A DNA stretch of 64,000 nt from Devosia sp. YR412. Its GTDB lineage: Bacteria > Pseudomonadota > Alphaproteobacteria > Rhizobiales > Devosiaceae. Under the pieces are notes generated by a model that was not told the DNA's origin, ran no database searches, and saw only the letters and a program-made list of their open reading frames with translations. Location: contig NZ_FOFL01000002.1 in NCBI RefSeq assembly GCF_900110945.1, positions 682,001-746,000 on the forward strand, read 5' to 3'. Of this stretch, positions 1 through 9,137 are shown piece after piece; within the stretch, counting starts at the first letter, position 1; each line of letters opens with the position of its first letter. Position numbers and translations under genes: made by a program.

Positions 1-1
1 C

Positions 2-1801
2 ATCGACCTGATCGGTTCGGGCAAATATTCCATCACCTTTGGAGAGCACTCGGACGTCAGTGGCCCAGCACATCAGGTCGTCGCGACATCGCGGGCACTG
101 CTCTCCTCTATCGAACAACTCGAACGGTCGCCCGGCGCCTTCGAAGTCGTGTCCGACGCGCTGTTGGCGGCAGCTCACCGGGTCAGAATGGCCACCAACG
201 ACCTGGTCGTCGCCGCCAATGCCGCGGTCAACGCCGCGCGGGTGGAGGAGCGCAGCCAGTCGGAGCGCACCTATTGGCAGCTCGGCTATGCGGTCCTGCT
301 GCTGGCTGCAGCGCTGACCCTGATGGTTTTTCTCCTGGCGCTGCAACTCATGCACATCTCCCGTACAGGCCGGGAGCTGGCTCTGCTCAGCGAACGCAGC
401 AGCCGCGTTGCCGAGAAGGCGGAAGCAGCCAACCGCGCCAAATCGACCTTCCTGGCGACGATGAGCCACGAGATCCGGACACCGCTCAACGGCATAATCG
501 GCATGACCGAACTGCTCGCTGACAGCGAGTTGACGCCTTGGCAGCGTCACAACCTTTCCATCATCCGCAAGTCCGGCGACGCCCTGCTGGACGTGATCAG
601 CGATGTGCTCGACTATTCCAAGCTGGAAGCTGGTGCCATGCAGATCGAACGGGCAGCTTATGATCTGTACGACCTCAATGAGGCGGTGACCGATCTGCTG
701 GGGCCGCGCGCCAAACTGGCGGGTTTGAGCCTTGCCATCGCGCTGCCGGCAAACCGCGTGACCGTCGATGCCGGACGACTGCGCCAGGTTCTCTTCAACC
801 TGGTCTCCAATGCCATAAAATTCACGCCCTCGGGGCGGATCAGCGTCTCGGGATCGCTTGCCGGCAACCGCCTGCGGATCGAGGTCGCCGATACCGGGGT
901 CGGCATTTCACAGAACGCCCAGGCGGTGCTGTTTCGCGACTTCACGCAAGTCGACAGTTCCAATACGCGGGTCCATGGTGGCACTGGCCTTGGCCTTGCC
1001 ATCTGCAAGCGCCTGGTGGAAGCCATGGGGGGACAGATCGGCGTCACCAGCGTCGAACGCTGCGGCAGCACCTTCTGGTTCGAAGTGCCGGCCGACCCGA
1101 TCGAAGACAGCAGGACGTCGGCAACGGGTTCCGAGCCGAGCACAGCATCGACGCAGCTCAGGGGCCGGGTGCTGCTGGTCGAGGACAATTCCGTCAACCA
1201 GCAGGTGGCGGGCGGGCTGCTTCGACGCCTGGGCCTGACGGTTGAAATCGCCGAGAATGGCCAGATCGGCGTCGATATGGCCCTGGCCGAGCCACCTGAT
1301 CTGGTGATGATGGACATGCAGATGCCCGTCATGGACGGCATCGATGCCACGCGATTGCTGCGCAGCAAGGGCTTCTCGAAGCCGATCGTCGGGCTCACCG
1401 CCAATGCCTTCCTGAGCGATCGCGACAGCTGTCTCAGCGCCGGCATGGATGCCTTCCTGACCAAGCCCATCTCGATGGACAAGCTGATTGCCGCGCTGTC
1501 GCCGTTGCTGCCATCTGTCGACGAGCAGGACTGGCACGCCGAAGTGGTGACGGCCTTCCCCACCGTGGACCGCGCCTATCAGGACATGCTGATCGCCGAG
1601 CTTGGCCGCGACACCTTCCAGGGCGTGATGGACAAGTTCATGGCCGACGCCCCGAGCATGCTGGCCCAGGCCGAGCGCGCCCTGGCGGAAGGGGACATCG
1701 CCAGGCACAATGCCTTACGCCACACGCTCAAGGGCGCTGCCTTGGCGGTGGGGCTCACAGGATTTGCCGCCCAGTATGGTGGAGCGCCGACTGTTTGGTG
1801 A
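2..1801 (+). CDS. Membrane hybrid histidine kinase, 5' end outside the window, Hpt domain truncated
   Basis: The frame is open from the first base, so the N-terminus lies outside the window; 599 residues are visible. Counting from base 2, a sensory/coiled segment precedes one membrane helix (about 90-117). A HisKA domain follows with motif [11 protein letters not shown] (His near 156), then a HATPase with N box NLVSNAIKF and G box DTGVGI. Next comes a receiver (VLLVEDN near 390, phospho-Asp in MMDMQMP near 437) and the start of an Hpt domain with HTLKG (His 574). The protein ends only about 25 residues after that histidine with a non-family tail ([10 protein letters not shown]), whereas an Hpt domain needs two more helices. 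I infer that the 3' end was replaced by unrelated DNA near 1770. Signal and partner are unknown; the chemosensory operon begins 2.9 kb downstream. Confidence 0.85.
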   Translation: MDLIGSGKYSITFGEHSDVSGPAHQVVATSRALLSSIEQLERSPGAFEVVSDALLAAAHRVRMATNDLVVAANAAVNAARVEERSQSERTYWQLGYAVLLLAAALTLMVFLLALQLMHISRTGRELALLSERSSRVAEKAEAANRAKSTFLATMSHEIRTPLNGIIGMTELLADSELTPWQRHNLSIIRKSGDALLDVISDVLDYSKLEAGAMQIERAAYDLYDLNEAVTDLLGPRAKLAGLSLAIALPANRVTVDAGRLRQVLFNLVSNAIKFTPSGRISVSGSLAGNRLRIEVADTGVGISQNAQAVLFRDFTQVDSSNTRVHGGTGLGLAICKRLVEAMGGQIGVTSVERCGSTFWFEVPADPIEDSRTSATGSEPSTASTQLRGRVLLVEDNSVNQQVAGGLLRRLGLTVEIAENGQIGVDMALAEPPDLVMMDMQMPVMDGIDATRLLRSKGFSKPIVGLTANAFLSDRDSCLSAGMDAFLTKPISMDKLIAALSPLLPSVDEQDWHAEVVTAFPTVDRAYQDMLIAELGRDTFQGVMDKFMADAPSMLAQAERALAEGDIARHNALRHTLKGAALAVGLTGFAAQYGGAPTVW

Positions 1802-1860
1802 AGCAGGCTTGAACATAGCCTTCCTTAAAGCTGTCGATTGCCAAGTCGTCGCGTGTTGGT

Positions 1861-1950
1861 CATGAAGGCGATTTAACTGCGTTGATCTCGGAGGCAGCTA
1901 AGCAACCCGTTGTTCTCAGTCGCCACAAGCCACAAAACCGTCGAGAATGA
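1861..1950 (+). pseudogene. Possible remnant of a Phd/YefM-type antitoxin
   Basis: The frame reads HEGDLTALISEAAKQPVVLS followed by RHKPQNRRE and a stop. This resembles the middle of Phd/YefM antitoxins (an 'EAAKxPVVLTRHxxPR' stretch). A later frame gives an arginine/leucine-rich stretch that could be the next part after a frameshift. There is no start codon, toxin gene or intact reading frame. The call rests on a short pattern and could be chance. Confidence 0.2.
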
Positions 1951-1999
1951 CTTACGCCGTCGTCGGCTCCGTGCCGCATATTGTGGAAGGAGCCAAATC

Positions 2000-2684
2000 A
2001 TGAAGCTAAGCCTAACCATGTTCCTGCCTCGATGGTGTCTATCAAGCGCCAGGAGACAGAAATGAGGATCGAGAAGGTGGCTTTGCCCTAGGCGGCTGGA
2101 ACGTACCCTTTGTCGACGAAGACATGATGTCGATACTATTCCCTCGAATCGCTTAAGCAGACGCCTTCCTCTTTGGCCGCAAGACCTACGATATCTTTGC
2201 GGGTTATTGGCCACACGTGACGGATCCGAACAATTTGGTCGCATCGCAGTTTAACGAACTCCCGAAGTACGTCGCAACTCGGAAGGCGCTGCCTTCGAGC
2301 TGGACGGGAACGCAAGCGTTAAAAGGAGATGCAGTCGATGCCGTTCGCCGCATCAAGAGCCAGTCAGATGGCGAACTACAGATGCACGGTTGCGGCGATT
2401 TTGCTGCACAATTATTGAAACATGACCTATTCGACGAACTGTGTCTCATGTTTCATCCCGTTGTGCTGGGTGCCGGAAAACAATTCTTCAAACGCACTGA
2501 TCTTGGAACCAGTTTTCAGCTCTTAGATTTGACTGTAACCAAAGCAGGGATAATAATCGCCCGCTACAAGCCTGCGGGAGATCTCAAAACTTGTGACTTT
2601 GGTATTGAAGAAATTGAAAAGCGGAACGTTGAATCGTTCGCGGAATCCCTTCTTGATATTGCTTCGAGAGTTCGCAAGTCTTAA
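2000..2684 (+). pseudogene. Dihydrofolate-reductase-like (RibD C-terminal domain) pseudogene
   Basis: An AAGGAG site precedes ATG 2000, which begins MKLSLTMFL. The reading then shifts by one base and continues DGVYQAPGDRNEDREGG, FALGGWNVPFVDEDM and FPRIA, hits an in-frame TAA at 2154-2156, and resumes with ADAFLFGRKTYDIFAGYWPH. From there it is open through GELQMHGCGDFAAQLL and HPVVLGAGKQFF to the stop at 2684. This order (SLDG start, FGRKTY, GSxxL-like block, P-V-LG-GK-FF) is that of the YyaP/YwjB dihydrofolate reductase-like family, which is usually about 185-225 residues. The frameshift plus stop mean no full product. The base composition looks more A+T-rich than the neighbouring operon, suggesting acquired or long-decaying DNA. 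Confidence 0.8.
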
Positions 2685-3414
2685 CGCTACCCAAAATTTC
2701 CTTTCAATATTTGGACGCCGTGGTGGAGGTCATAGACCTCCGCCACCATTTGATAATGCGTTCTTACAGCTCACAGCTGCGCGTAATCCAATGATTGGCT
2801 TATTGTGCGCTGCTGGTCGTCCGCCCTCTTTAGCGACAAAGCTAGTTGCGGGCGCCAATCTTTTATCAACCGAAGGACCGAAGCACGCCGACTGAACTTG
2901 GCCAACTGAATATGCTGCAGAATGCGGTGGTCTCCGAGCATGGCAGCTTTTGGAAAATGGCACTGGCTAGCGAACGACAAGAATGGGGTCGCCAGCTGCC
3001 TGGCAGCATCGGGGTGAGATGCGGACGGTCTCCTTCAGAAAAGCACCTCAAAATGGAGACGATCGGCGATCATTCGACCGTTGGTGGAACGAGATCGCCT
3101 AATGCCATTGCAGACAATCAGGTGCCCGTTCATTAGTGTGAAGATCGTACATGTCGGTTCGAAGTGAAGCTGGTTGCGTCGTCACCCATTTGAAGACGTC
3201 GTTCGACACCACGGTCTTTGGTGACTTGAGAACCTTACCCAGATCACCGAATACGCTGGGCTTCCGATATTTGGAGTCTGATCGCGCAGGCCTTTGAGGA
3301 TCCTTTGTCTAGGGGTTGATTGTCACTTCCACCTCGGAGGCATCCGGCCTAGGTTTCGATGCACTCAAGGCCGGATACCATTTCCGTGACTATCGGTTGA
3401 AATGGTCCACGCGA
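2685..3414. other. 730-bp non-coding stretch between DHFR remnant and Mn catalase
   Basis: No reading frame here has family resemblance or a convincing start. It holds one copy of the ~53-bp dispersed repeat (2939-2991), a small hairpin (GGAGGT/ACCTCC, 2725-2741), and an 8-bp inverted repeat (ATCCGGCC 3342-3349 with GGCCGGAT 3369-3376). That inverted repeat lies just beyond the 3' end of the catalase gene and could act in its transcript end, although no T-run follows it. Confidence 0.5.
2939..2991 (+). repeat. Dispersed ~53-bp repeat, copy A
   Basis: The copy reads GGCAGCTTTTGGAAAA, then a variable middle, then AACGACAAGAATGGGGTCG. It shares both conserved ends with seven other copies in the window: a GCTTT(C/T)NGG(G)A block and an AACGxCxxxATGGGGxCG block. 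Confidence 0.6.
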
Positions 3415-4347
3415 CTATCGCGAAGCTTTGTAGAGCTTGGATGCGATTTCGTAGAATTCTTCCGGAGCGTAATCTGGCGTGAAAGCCGCGGGCACGCCCT
3501 GCAATTGCTGCATCTTGCCACCGTCCGGAATGCCTTCGACAACCTCCAGTGGGCCGGGGGGATCGCCCGGCAATGCCACTTCGTCATTGGACCAGATGCC
3601 AGAGATTTCCTTGTAGTCGTCCTGACTCCACGTGTAGAGGCGGCGGTGCGAGCCCTCGTCGAGATACTTCTGGCTTTCAGGAATCTTCGAAAGATTGATG
3701 TTGGGCGTTGGCAGCATCTTCTTGATATCGACGCCCGTCAGTTTTTCCAGCGCCAGTGCATAGGAATGGGCGTGCACCGAGCCGCGAACCAAGAGGTATC
3801 CACACACTTCCCGGCCAGTGGCATTATCGGAACTCAGGCTTTCATAAACCCGCAGCTTGTGCAGGCGAGCCCCGCATTCGAGATGGAAGTTGTGGAGCAG
3901 GTCGAAGATGACATTGCCGGTCGTGGTGATGAAGTCATTGTTCCATGACACCCCATTGGCATTGACCGGCGTAGCGCCGCCGCCATTGGCAAAGAATGCG
4001 GACGCCAACCTAATGTCTTCCATGGCTTCGAACGGTGACTTCGAAATGTCGCCGCCATCACCCCGATCGCCCTTGGGTTTTTCCGGCCCGCTGTTGATCA
4101 TAGCGACACCATTGCTCACCAGCTCGACATGGGCAAGTTCTTCGGCAGTGATGGAAGCGACCAGGGAGTAGAACGGACGAAGCTTGTCCTTGCTGCGGAA
4201 ATTGAAGCTCTGGAACATATAGTTCCCGAGCGTAGACATTTCCCCATATTTTCCTCCCAGCAGTTCCTGAAGCGCAGCGGCTCCATTGGGATCCTGCCGT
4301 TTAGGAGGCGGCAATTCAGTTATCAGTCTGTCGACGCGCATGAACAT
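3415..4347 (-). CDS. Manganese-containing catalase
   Basis: The 310-residue product matches the dinuclear manganese catalase family, which breaks down hydrogen peroxide in the cytoplasm. The N-terminal four-helix-bundle region is recognisable (LQELLGGKYGEMSTLGNYMF, with the metal-ligand glutamate in GGKYGEMST), as are ITAEELAHVELV (E-x2-H) and a second ligand cluster around NFHLECGARLHKLRVYE and REVCGYLLVRGSVHAHSYA. The C-terminal half (TPNINLSKIPES, DEGSHRRLYTWS) is also typical. The start at 4347 is chosen because AAGGAG lies 9 bases upstream; the frame extends 15 codons further without a ribosome site. It stands alone between decayed DNA and the chemosensory operon, so its regulation cannot be read here. 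Confidence 0.93.
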   Translation of the reverse strand: MFMRVDRLITELPPPKRQDPNGAAALQELLGGKYGEMSTLGNYMFQSFNFRSKDKLRPFYSLVASITAEELAHVELVSNGVAMINSGPEKPKGDRGDGGDISKSPFEAMEDIRLASAFFANGGGATPVNANGVSWNNDFITTTGNVIFDLLHNFHLECGARLHKLRVYESLSSDNATGREVCGYLLVRGSVHAHSYALALEKLTGVDIKKMLPTPNINLSKIPESQKYLDEGSHRRLYTWSQDDYKEISGIWSNDEVALPGDPPGPLEVVEGIPDGGKMQQLQGVPAAFTPDYAPEEFYEIASKLYKASR

Positions 4348-4732
4348 TGCTCGGCACTCCTTGTGTTGGCCAAGCGCGCCCAACGGCTGCAAGTTCGGTT
4401 CGTTCCTGCCGTGTACAGCCCTTAAGCCTTAATTTCGCTGCCCGGCGCCAAATAAGGCTGCCGACATAACTTTAGTTAATCCGCATGCGTTGCGCGCGAA
4501 GAGTTACGGCCTCAAGCTTTCGCAGGGGTGGCCAGAAAAGAACCCAAGACCGGCTGTTCGATCAAATGTGCATTGGCGGACATGTGGCGCTGCATTTGGC
4601 GAATGCGCTACGCAGGCTTGCGCTGACAAGCACGGACATTCTTTGGCCAATCGGGCCGGTCGCTATATTCCGCTGGCTTGCGGGATGATATGTCCGTGCC
4701 CAAAGCGTCATCAGGATCGGACGGAACAGCGC
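4348..4732. other. Intergenic region upstream of the chemosensory operon
   Basis: A 385-bp gap separates the divergently transcribed catalase and receptor genes. The receptor frame stays open back to a TTG at 4490, but the upstream translation is not receptor-like and has no ribosome site. The promoters of both genes should lie here; I see no clear operator or sigma-54 element. Confidence 0.4.
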
Positions 4733-6655
4733 ATGGCACTCGTTAAGACGACCGCTCTGGCCAATCGCAAGAGTGGTCATGTTGCTCCATCGGCTTCGCC
4801 GGCCCCGAAGGATCCAAGGGCGTCAGCCAAGGCGCGCATGCCGGTATCCCGCGAGCAGGCTGCAGAACGGGTGGCTGCCGCCACAATGGAACTGGCCAGC
4901 GGCCTGGCTGAATCCTCGGCAGCCGCCGAAGAACTGCGGCGGACGCTTGAGCAGATCGCCAGTGGTGCCGAGGAGGCGGCAGGCGCTGCTCATGAGTCAC
5001 TGGCGACGGTTGGCGAGTTGTCACGGCAGTTTGCCAGCGCCCGTACCGACGCAGAGGCCTCGCGCCGACAGGCGGAAATCCTGCAGGCGGCCGTCGTCGA
5101 ATCCGCGACCACGATCGAAGGCTCGCTATTGGCCATCGAAAGCAATGCCTCGCGACAGCTGGCCGCGGTCGACCTGATCCAGCGGCTGCAAAGCCAAGCC
5201 GGCAGTATCGGCGACACGACACTGGTCGTTGCCGATGTGTCGGACCAGACCAACCTGCTGGCGCTCAACGCAGCTATCGAAGCGGCGCGGGCGGGCGACA
5301 AGGGAGCCGGGTTTGCCGTAGTGGCCGACGAGGTGCGGGCGCTGGCCGAAAGCGCGGAGCGCAGCGCTCGCGACGTCAAGCAGCTCTCCCAATCGATCGG
5401 GGATGGGGTGGCCGAAGTCGCCTCGCGTATCGCGGCAGCCGCACAGTCGGCCCGGGCACAGACTAATGTCGGCCAAGCCATCGCCGCAGATCTGGCGACG
5501 ATCCGGGGCGATCTGCTCAACCTGCTGGATGGCAGCACCGCTATCCTCACCGCGGCCGTTGAGGCCGACCTTGCGGCGCGGGAAGCGCAGAAGGGCGCTG
5601 AGAATGTCGCCACGGCGGCAGAGGAACAGGCGGCTGCAGCCGCCGAAGCCCAGCGCGCCGTACAGCAGCAGAGCGTAGCGCTGGAACAAAGCCAACAGGC
5701 CGCCCAGAGCCTTTCCCAGATTGCCGAGGGTCTCAATGGCAGCGACGACACGGAAAGCGGCCCCGCTGCCATGGGCGCTGCAGCCGAAGAGCTTTCGGCC
5801 ACAGTGCAGGAACTGTCGAGCGCTGCAGCAGAAATCCTCATTGCGGTGGACCAGATCAGCCGCGGCGCCGAGGAACAGGCGGCAGCAACCCAGGAATCCA
5901 ATGCCGCCATGGCCCAGATCGAGACTAGCGTGGGGCTCAGCGCGCAAAATGCCCAGGATGCGTTGCAGAGAGTGCAGGCGATCGCCGACCGCCTGTCAAG
6001 CAACCGCACCAGTGTTCTCGGCATCGGCAGCGAACTCGAGAACGGGCTCAATGACACCAGGGCTGCCATCGAGACCCTGTCGTCGCTTGACGAGGTGGCC
6101 CGCCGCATCGAGCGCGCCGTGGACCGCATCATCCTCGTCGGCGTGCAGACCAGTATGCTGGCCGTCAGCGGTTCGGTCGAAGCAGCCCGTGCGGGCAGCG
6201 AAGGGCGCGGCTTTGCCATCGTCTCCAGCGATATCCGCAAGCTGGCCGACGATGCATCCGAAACCATCGAGGGCGCAAAGGAAGGTGTGCGATCGATCCA
6301 GAGCACCATCGGCTCGGCGCGCCGCGATCTCGAAATGACAGTGCAGACCTCGGAAGCCGAACTGGCTCGCAACAGGGTGATCGTGGAACGGCTCGACCAG
6401 GTGCAGCGCGATTGCGAGACGATCAGCACCGGCAATGGCGCGATCATGGCGAGTACGGACGCCGTGCTGATTGCCGTGCGCGAAATCCTCGCCGGGACCG
6501 AACAGATTGCCACTGTGGCCCAGGAGGCCGGTGCTGCGGCCGGGCAGGCAGCCGCTTCGGCGCGCGAGCAGTCGAGTGCCGCCGAGGACCTGGCGGCAGC
6601 CATCGAGGAGATCGCCCTGCTATCTGATGAACTCCAGGCAACGAGCGGCGCGTGA
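4733..6655 (+). CDS. Soluble methyl-accepting chemotaxis receptor with two signalling tips
   Basis: The 640-residue protein is almost entirely alanine/glutamate-rich heptad coiled coil. It has no membrane segment, HAMP or sensory domain, so it should be cytoplasmic. Tip 1 (about 167-207) is canonical: [18 protein letters not shown], then [17 protein letters not shown] second, diverged tip lies at about 469-505: [19 protein letters not shown], then [16 protein letters not shown]. Each is flanked by helices with AAEEL and AEEQAAA blocks like methylation/adaptation regions. A normal receptor has one such hairpin tip, which binds CheW and CheA. Start 4733 (ATGGCACTC) is chosen over an upstream TTG. 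The stop overlaps or abuts the triple cheW, so it is the first gene of the operon. Confidence 0.9.
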   Translation: MALVKTTALANRKSGHVAPSASPAPKDPRASAKARMPVSREQAAERVAAATMELASGLAESSAAAEELRRTLEQIASGAEEAAGAAHESLATVGELSRQFASARTDAEASRRQAEILQAAVVESATTIEGSLLAIESNASRQLAAVDLIQRLQSQAGSIGDTTLVVADVSDQTNLLALNAAIEAARAGDKGAGFAVVADEVRALAESAERSARDVKQLSQSIGDGVAEVASRIAAAAQSARAQTNVGQAIAADLATIRGDLLNLLDGSTAILTAAVEADLAAREAQKGAENVATAAEEQAAAAAEAQRAVQQQSVALEQSQQAAQSLSQIAEGLNGSDDTESGPAAMGAAAEELSATVQELSSAAAEILIAVDQISRGAEEQAAATQESNAAMAQIETSVGLSAQNAQDALQRVQAIADRLSSNRTSVLGIGSELENGLNDTRAAIETLSSLDEVARRIERAVDRIILVGVQTSMLAVSGSVEAARAGSEGRGFAIVSSDIRKLADDASETIEGAKEGVRSIQSTIGSARRDLEMTVQTSEAELARNRVIVERLDQVQRDCETISTGNGAIMASTDAVLIAVREILAGTEQIATVAQEAGAAAGQAAASAREQSSAAEDLAAAIEEIALLSDELQATSGA

Positions 6656-6672
6656 GGAGCGGAGCGCCGGTC

Positions 6673-8073
6673 GTGTCCAGCGTTCAACGCCAGCTGACGG
6701 TCGTCGTGGGCGGGCAGACCTATACCTTGGCCGGCGATCAGTTGGTCGAAGTCCTGCGACGTAGCCGCATAACCCGCGTGCCGCATGGTCCACCTGCCCT
6801 GCTCGGCGTTAGCAATCTGCGCGGTGCTGTTCTGCCGATAGTGTCGCTGGCGCGACTCATGGGCAGCGCCCCGGGCAGCGAAGAGCGTGTCGTGGTGCTC
6901 GACCATTCTGGGGCGGTGGGCCTCCTGGTCGATGCTGTGCTGCGGCTCGACGAGAGCGACGTCGGCCCGACCGGCCAGCCAATCGATATTGCGGCCCTGC
7001 TCGAAAGCGGCTTCAAGCGCCAGGCTGCCGGCACGGCCAACCGACAGCAACATAACGCGGTCAGCGCGCCTGCCGAGACCGTCGCGGCGCAGCGCGTCCT
7101 CATCGCCTTTGTGGTCAGCGGGCAGACCTTTGCCCTGCCGCTCGATGCGGTGATCGCAGTGCTGCGCCTGCCCGAAACGCTGACCCTGGTTGCAGATGCT
7201 GACGCAGCGGTGCTGGGCCTGGCTAATGTGCGCGACAGGGCGCTGCCAGTCATCTCGCTGGCAGCCCTGCTGGGATTTGCGAACGCTGGGAACAATAGCG
7301 CGGGCCGCCGGGTTCTGGTCGTCGAACACGAGGGGGCGCAGGTCGGACTGGTCGCTGATGCGATCGAAACCATCCTGCGGCTGGATGAAGCGGCCATCGA
7401 TATGGTGCCGCCTATCCTGCAGCGCGGTCGTGGACAGGCAGAACTCGATGCCATCGGTCGCCAGGGTGGCGGCCGGCCCCTGGTATCCATCCTCTCGGTG
7501 CCGCGGCTCTTCGCCAATGCCGCGGTGGAAGCAACGGTGATGGCAACCAGCAATGAGGCGAACAGAGTGGCCGACGCGCATATAACCCAGAGGCAGGAGC
7601 AGTTCGTCGTGTTCGACCTGGGGGAAGAACGTTACGGGCTGCCGATCGCTGCCGTCCAGGAAGTGCTGCGCCTGCCCGAAAGCGTGACCCGCCTGCCCAA
7701 TGGGCCGAGCTTTGTCTCCGGCATCATCAACCTGCGTGGCCGGCCAGTGCCGATCATCGACCAGCGCCAGCGCTTTGACGCGCCCGCTGCGGCCGATGCG
7801 GTGCAGCCCCGCGTCATCGTCGTCACCGTCGGCACGCTAACGGCCGGCTTTGTCGTCGATGCCGTCTCGGAAATCCTCTCGGTTGCGGCCGATAGCCTGG
7901 CGGTGACGCCGTCGCTGTCCAGCGAGGGTTCGGCGGTGTTCAACCGGGTGGCCAATCTGGGTGCGGACGGCGGGCTGATCCTGCTGATCGATCCGCAAGA
8001 GCTGCTCAGCCGTGCCGAGCAGGATGTCATCGCCGACATTGCCGCCCGGCAGGACGCGGCGGGCACAGCGTGA
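6673..8073 (+). CDS. cheW: Coupling protein with three CheW domains
   Basis: Three consecutive CheW-like domains are readable: about 1-125 (QLTVVVGGQTYTLAGDQL, LLGVSNLRGAVLPIVSLA), about 140-285 (LIAFVVSGQTFALPLDAV, VLGLANVRDRALPVISLA), and about 305-460 (EQFVVFDLGEERYGLPIAAV, VSGIINLRGRPVPIIDQR). Each repeats the 'xGxxxLRGxxxPxxxL' core, and the third is closest to ordinary CheW. Normal CheW is a single domain of about 150-170 residues linking receptor to CheA. GTG 6673 follows GAGGAG by 13 bases; GTG 6652, overlapping the receptor stop, is an alternative. The stop overlaps the cheB start (GTGA). Three docking modules beside a two-tip receptor suggest a special array architecture. Confidence 0.93.
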   Translation: MSSVQRQLTVVVGGQTYTLAGDQLVEVLRRSRITRVPHGPPALLGVSNLRGAVLPIVSLARLMGSAPGSEERVVVLDHSGAVGLLVDAVLRLDESDVGPTGQPIDIAALLESGFKRQAAGTANRQQHNAVSAPAETVAAQRVLIAFVVSGQTFALPLDAVIAVLRLPETLTLVADADAAVLGLANVRDRALPVISLAALLGFANAGNNSAGRRVLVVEHEGAQVGLVADAIETILRLDEAAIDMVPPILQRGRGQAELDAIGRQGGGRPLVSILSVPRLFANAAVEATVMATSNEANRVADAHITQRQEQFVVFDLGEERYGLPIAAVQEVLRLPESVTRLPNGPSFVSGIINLRGRPVPIIDQRQRFDAPAAADAVQPRVIVVTVGTLTAGFVVDAVSEILSVAADSLAVTPSLSSEGSAVFNRVANLGADGGLILLIDPQELLSRAEQDVIADIAARQDAAGTA

Positions 8074-9137
8074 TCCGCATCCTCATCGCCGAAGATTCAG
8101 CGCTGATGCGCAAGCTGCTGAGCGGCATCTTCACGGCGGCCGGCGATTTCGAAATCGCCGTGGCCCGGGATGGCCTCGATGCGCTGCAAAAGGTGGCCAG
8201 CTTCCGGCCCGATGTAGTGACGCTCGACATCAACATGCCCAAGCTCGATGGCCTCGCCTGTCTCGACCGCATCATGCTGGAGCACCCGGTACCGGTGGTG
8301 ATGGTCTCGGCCCTGACCGAGGATGGGGCCAGCGAAACGCTGACGGCGCTCGAAATGGGCGCAGTGGATTTCATTGCCAAGCCGGAAGGCGTGGTGTCGC
8401 TGCATATGGATGCACTGGCCGAGGAACTGGTCGCCAAGGTGCGGGCCGCAGCGGCGGTCCAGCTGCCGCGCGCCCGGCGGCTGGCCGAGCGCATGCGGCT
8501 GCGCCGCACGGATGGTGCAGCTGCTGCGGTGCCGCCGACCAAGCCCATGCACACACCGATGGGTAGCGCCGGACTGGTCGTGGTCGGCACGTCGACGGGC
8601 GGCCCTCCAGCGCTGGACATCCTGCTGTCGGCTTTGCCCGCAGACCTACGCTGGCCGATCGTCATTGCCCAGCACATGCCGCAGGCTTTCACCGGTCCTC
8701 TCGCCCGCAGGCTCGATCGGCTGTCGCCACTTGCCGTCAGCGAAGTGACCGGACCGACACCGCTGCTGCCGGGTGGTGTCTACATTGCCCGCGGCGGCAC
8801 CGACATGGTCATTGCCATGCGCACCGGGCAGCTGGTCGCCAATTCGGCGCCGATGCAGGACGGTTACCCCTGGCACCCCAGCGTCGACCGGCTGATGCGC
8901 AGCGCCATGCAGCATGTGCCACCGGCCAATCTGCTCGGCATTCTGCTGACCGGGATGGGCGCAGACGGGTCCGCCGCCATGGCCGAGTTGCGCGCGGCAG
9001 GCGGCCACACCATTGCCGAGGCCAAGGATACCGCCGTTGTCTGGGGCATGCCAGGCGAGCTGGTCAGCCGCGGCGGCGCGGTGGACACCCTGCCAATGGA
9101 CGAAATCCCGCAGCGGCTGGCGGAGCTGCTCGCATGA
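8070..9137 (+). CDS. cheB: Chemotaxis response regulator / protein-glutamate methylesterase CheB
   Basis: The 355-residue protein has an N-terminal receiver (ILIAEDSALMRK, phospho-Asp53 in TLDINMPKLDG) and a C-terminal methylesterase domain. The catalytic serine is in VVVGTSTGGPPAL, the histidine in IAQHMP and the aspartate in LLTGMGADGS. CheB removes methyl groups from receptor glutamates when phosphorylated by CheA, resetting the receptor. The start is GTG, overlapping the cheW stop by 4 bases; its own stop overlaps the cheR start (ATGA), so translation is coupled. Confidence 0.97.
   Translation: MIRILIAEDSALMRKLLSGIFTAAGDFEIAVARDGLDALQKVASFRPDVVTLDINMPKLDGLACLDRIMLEHPVPVVMVSALTEDGASETLTALEMGAVDFIAKPEGVVSLHMDALAEELVAKVRAAAAVQLPRARRLAERMRLRRTDGAAAAVPPTKPMHTPMGSAGLVVVGTSTGGPPALDILLSALPADLRWPIVIAQHMPQAFTGPLARRLDRLSPLAVSEVTGPTPLLPGGVYIARGGTDMVIAMRTGQLVANSAPMQDGYPWHPSVDRLMRSAMQHVPPANLLGILLTGMGADGSAAMAELRAAGGHTIAEAKDTAVVWGMPGELVSRGGAVDTLPMDEIPQRLAELLA

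Noticed and set aside
2725..2741. Hairpin GGAGGT/ACCTCC as a terminator of the DHFR pseudogene
   Set aside because: Only a six-base stem without a T-run.
3137..3260. Coding-like minus-strand stretch before the catalase gene
   Set aside because: No start, short, and I recognise no family; could be a gene remnant but nothing supports a call.
4990..7581. Very long open frame on the minus strand opposite the receptor and cheW
   Set aside because: Serine/arginine-rich translation with no family likeness; it is the codon-bias shadow of the G+C-rich plus-strand genes.
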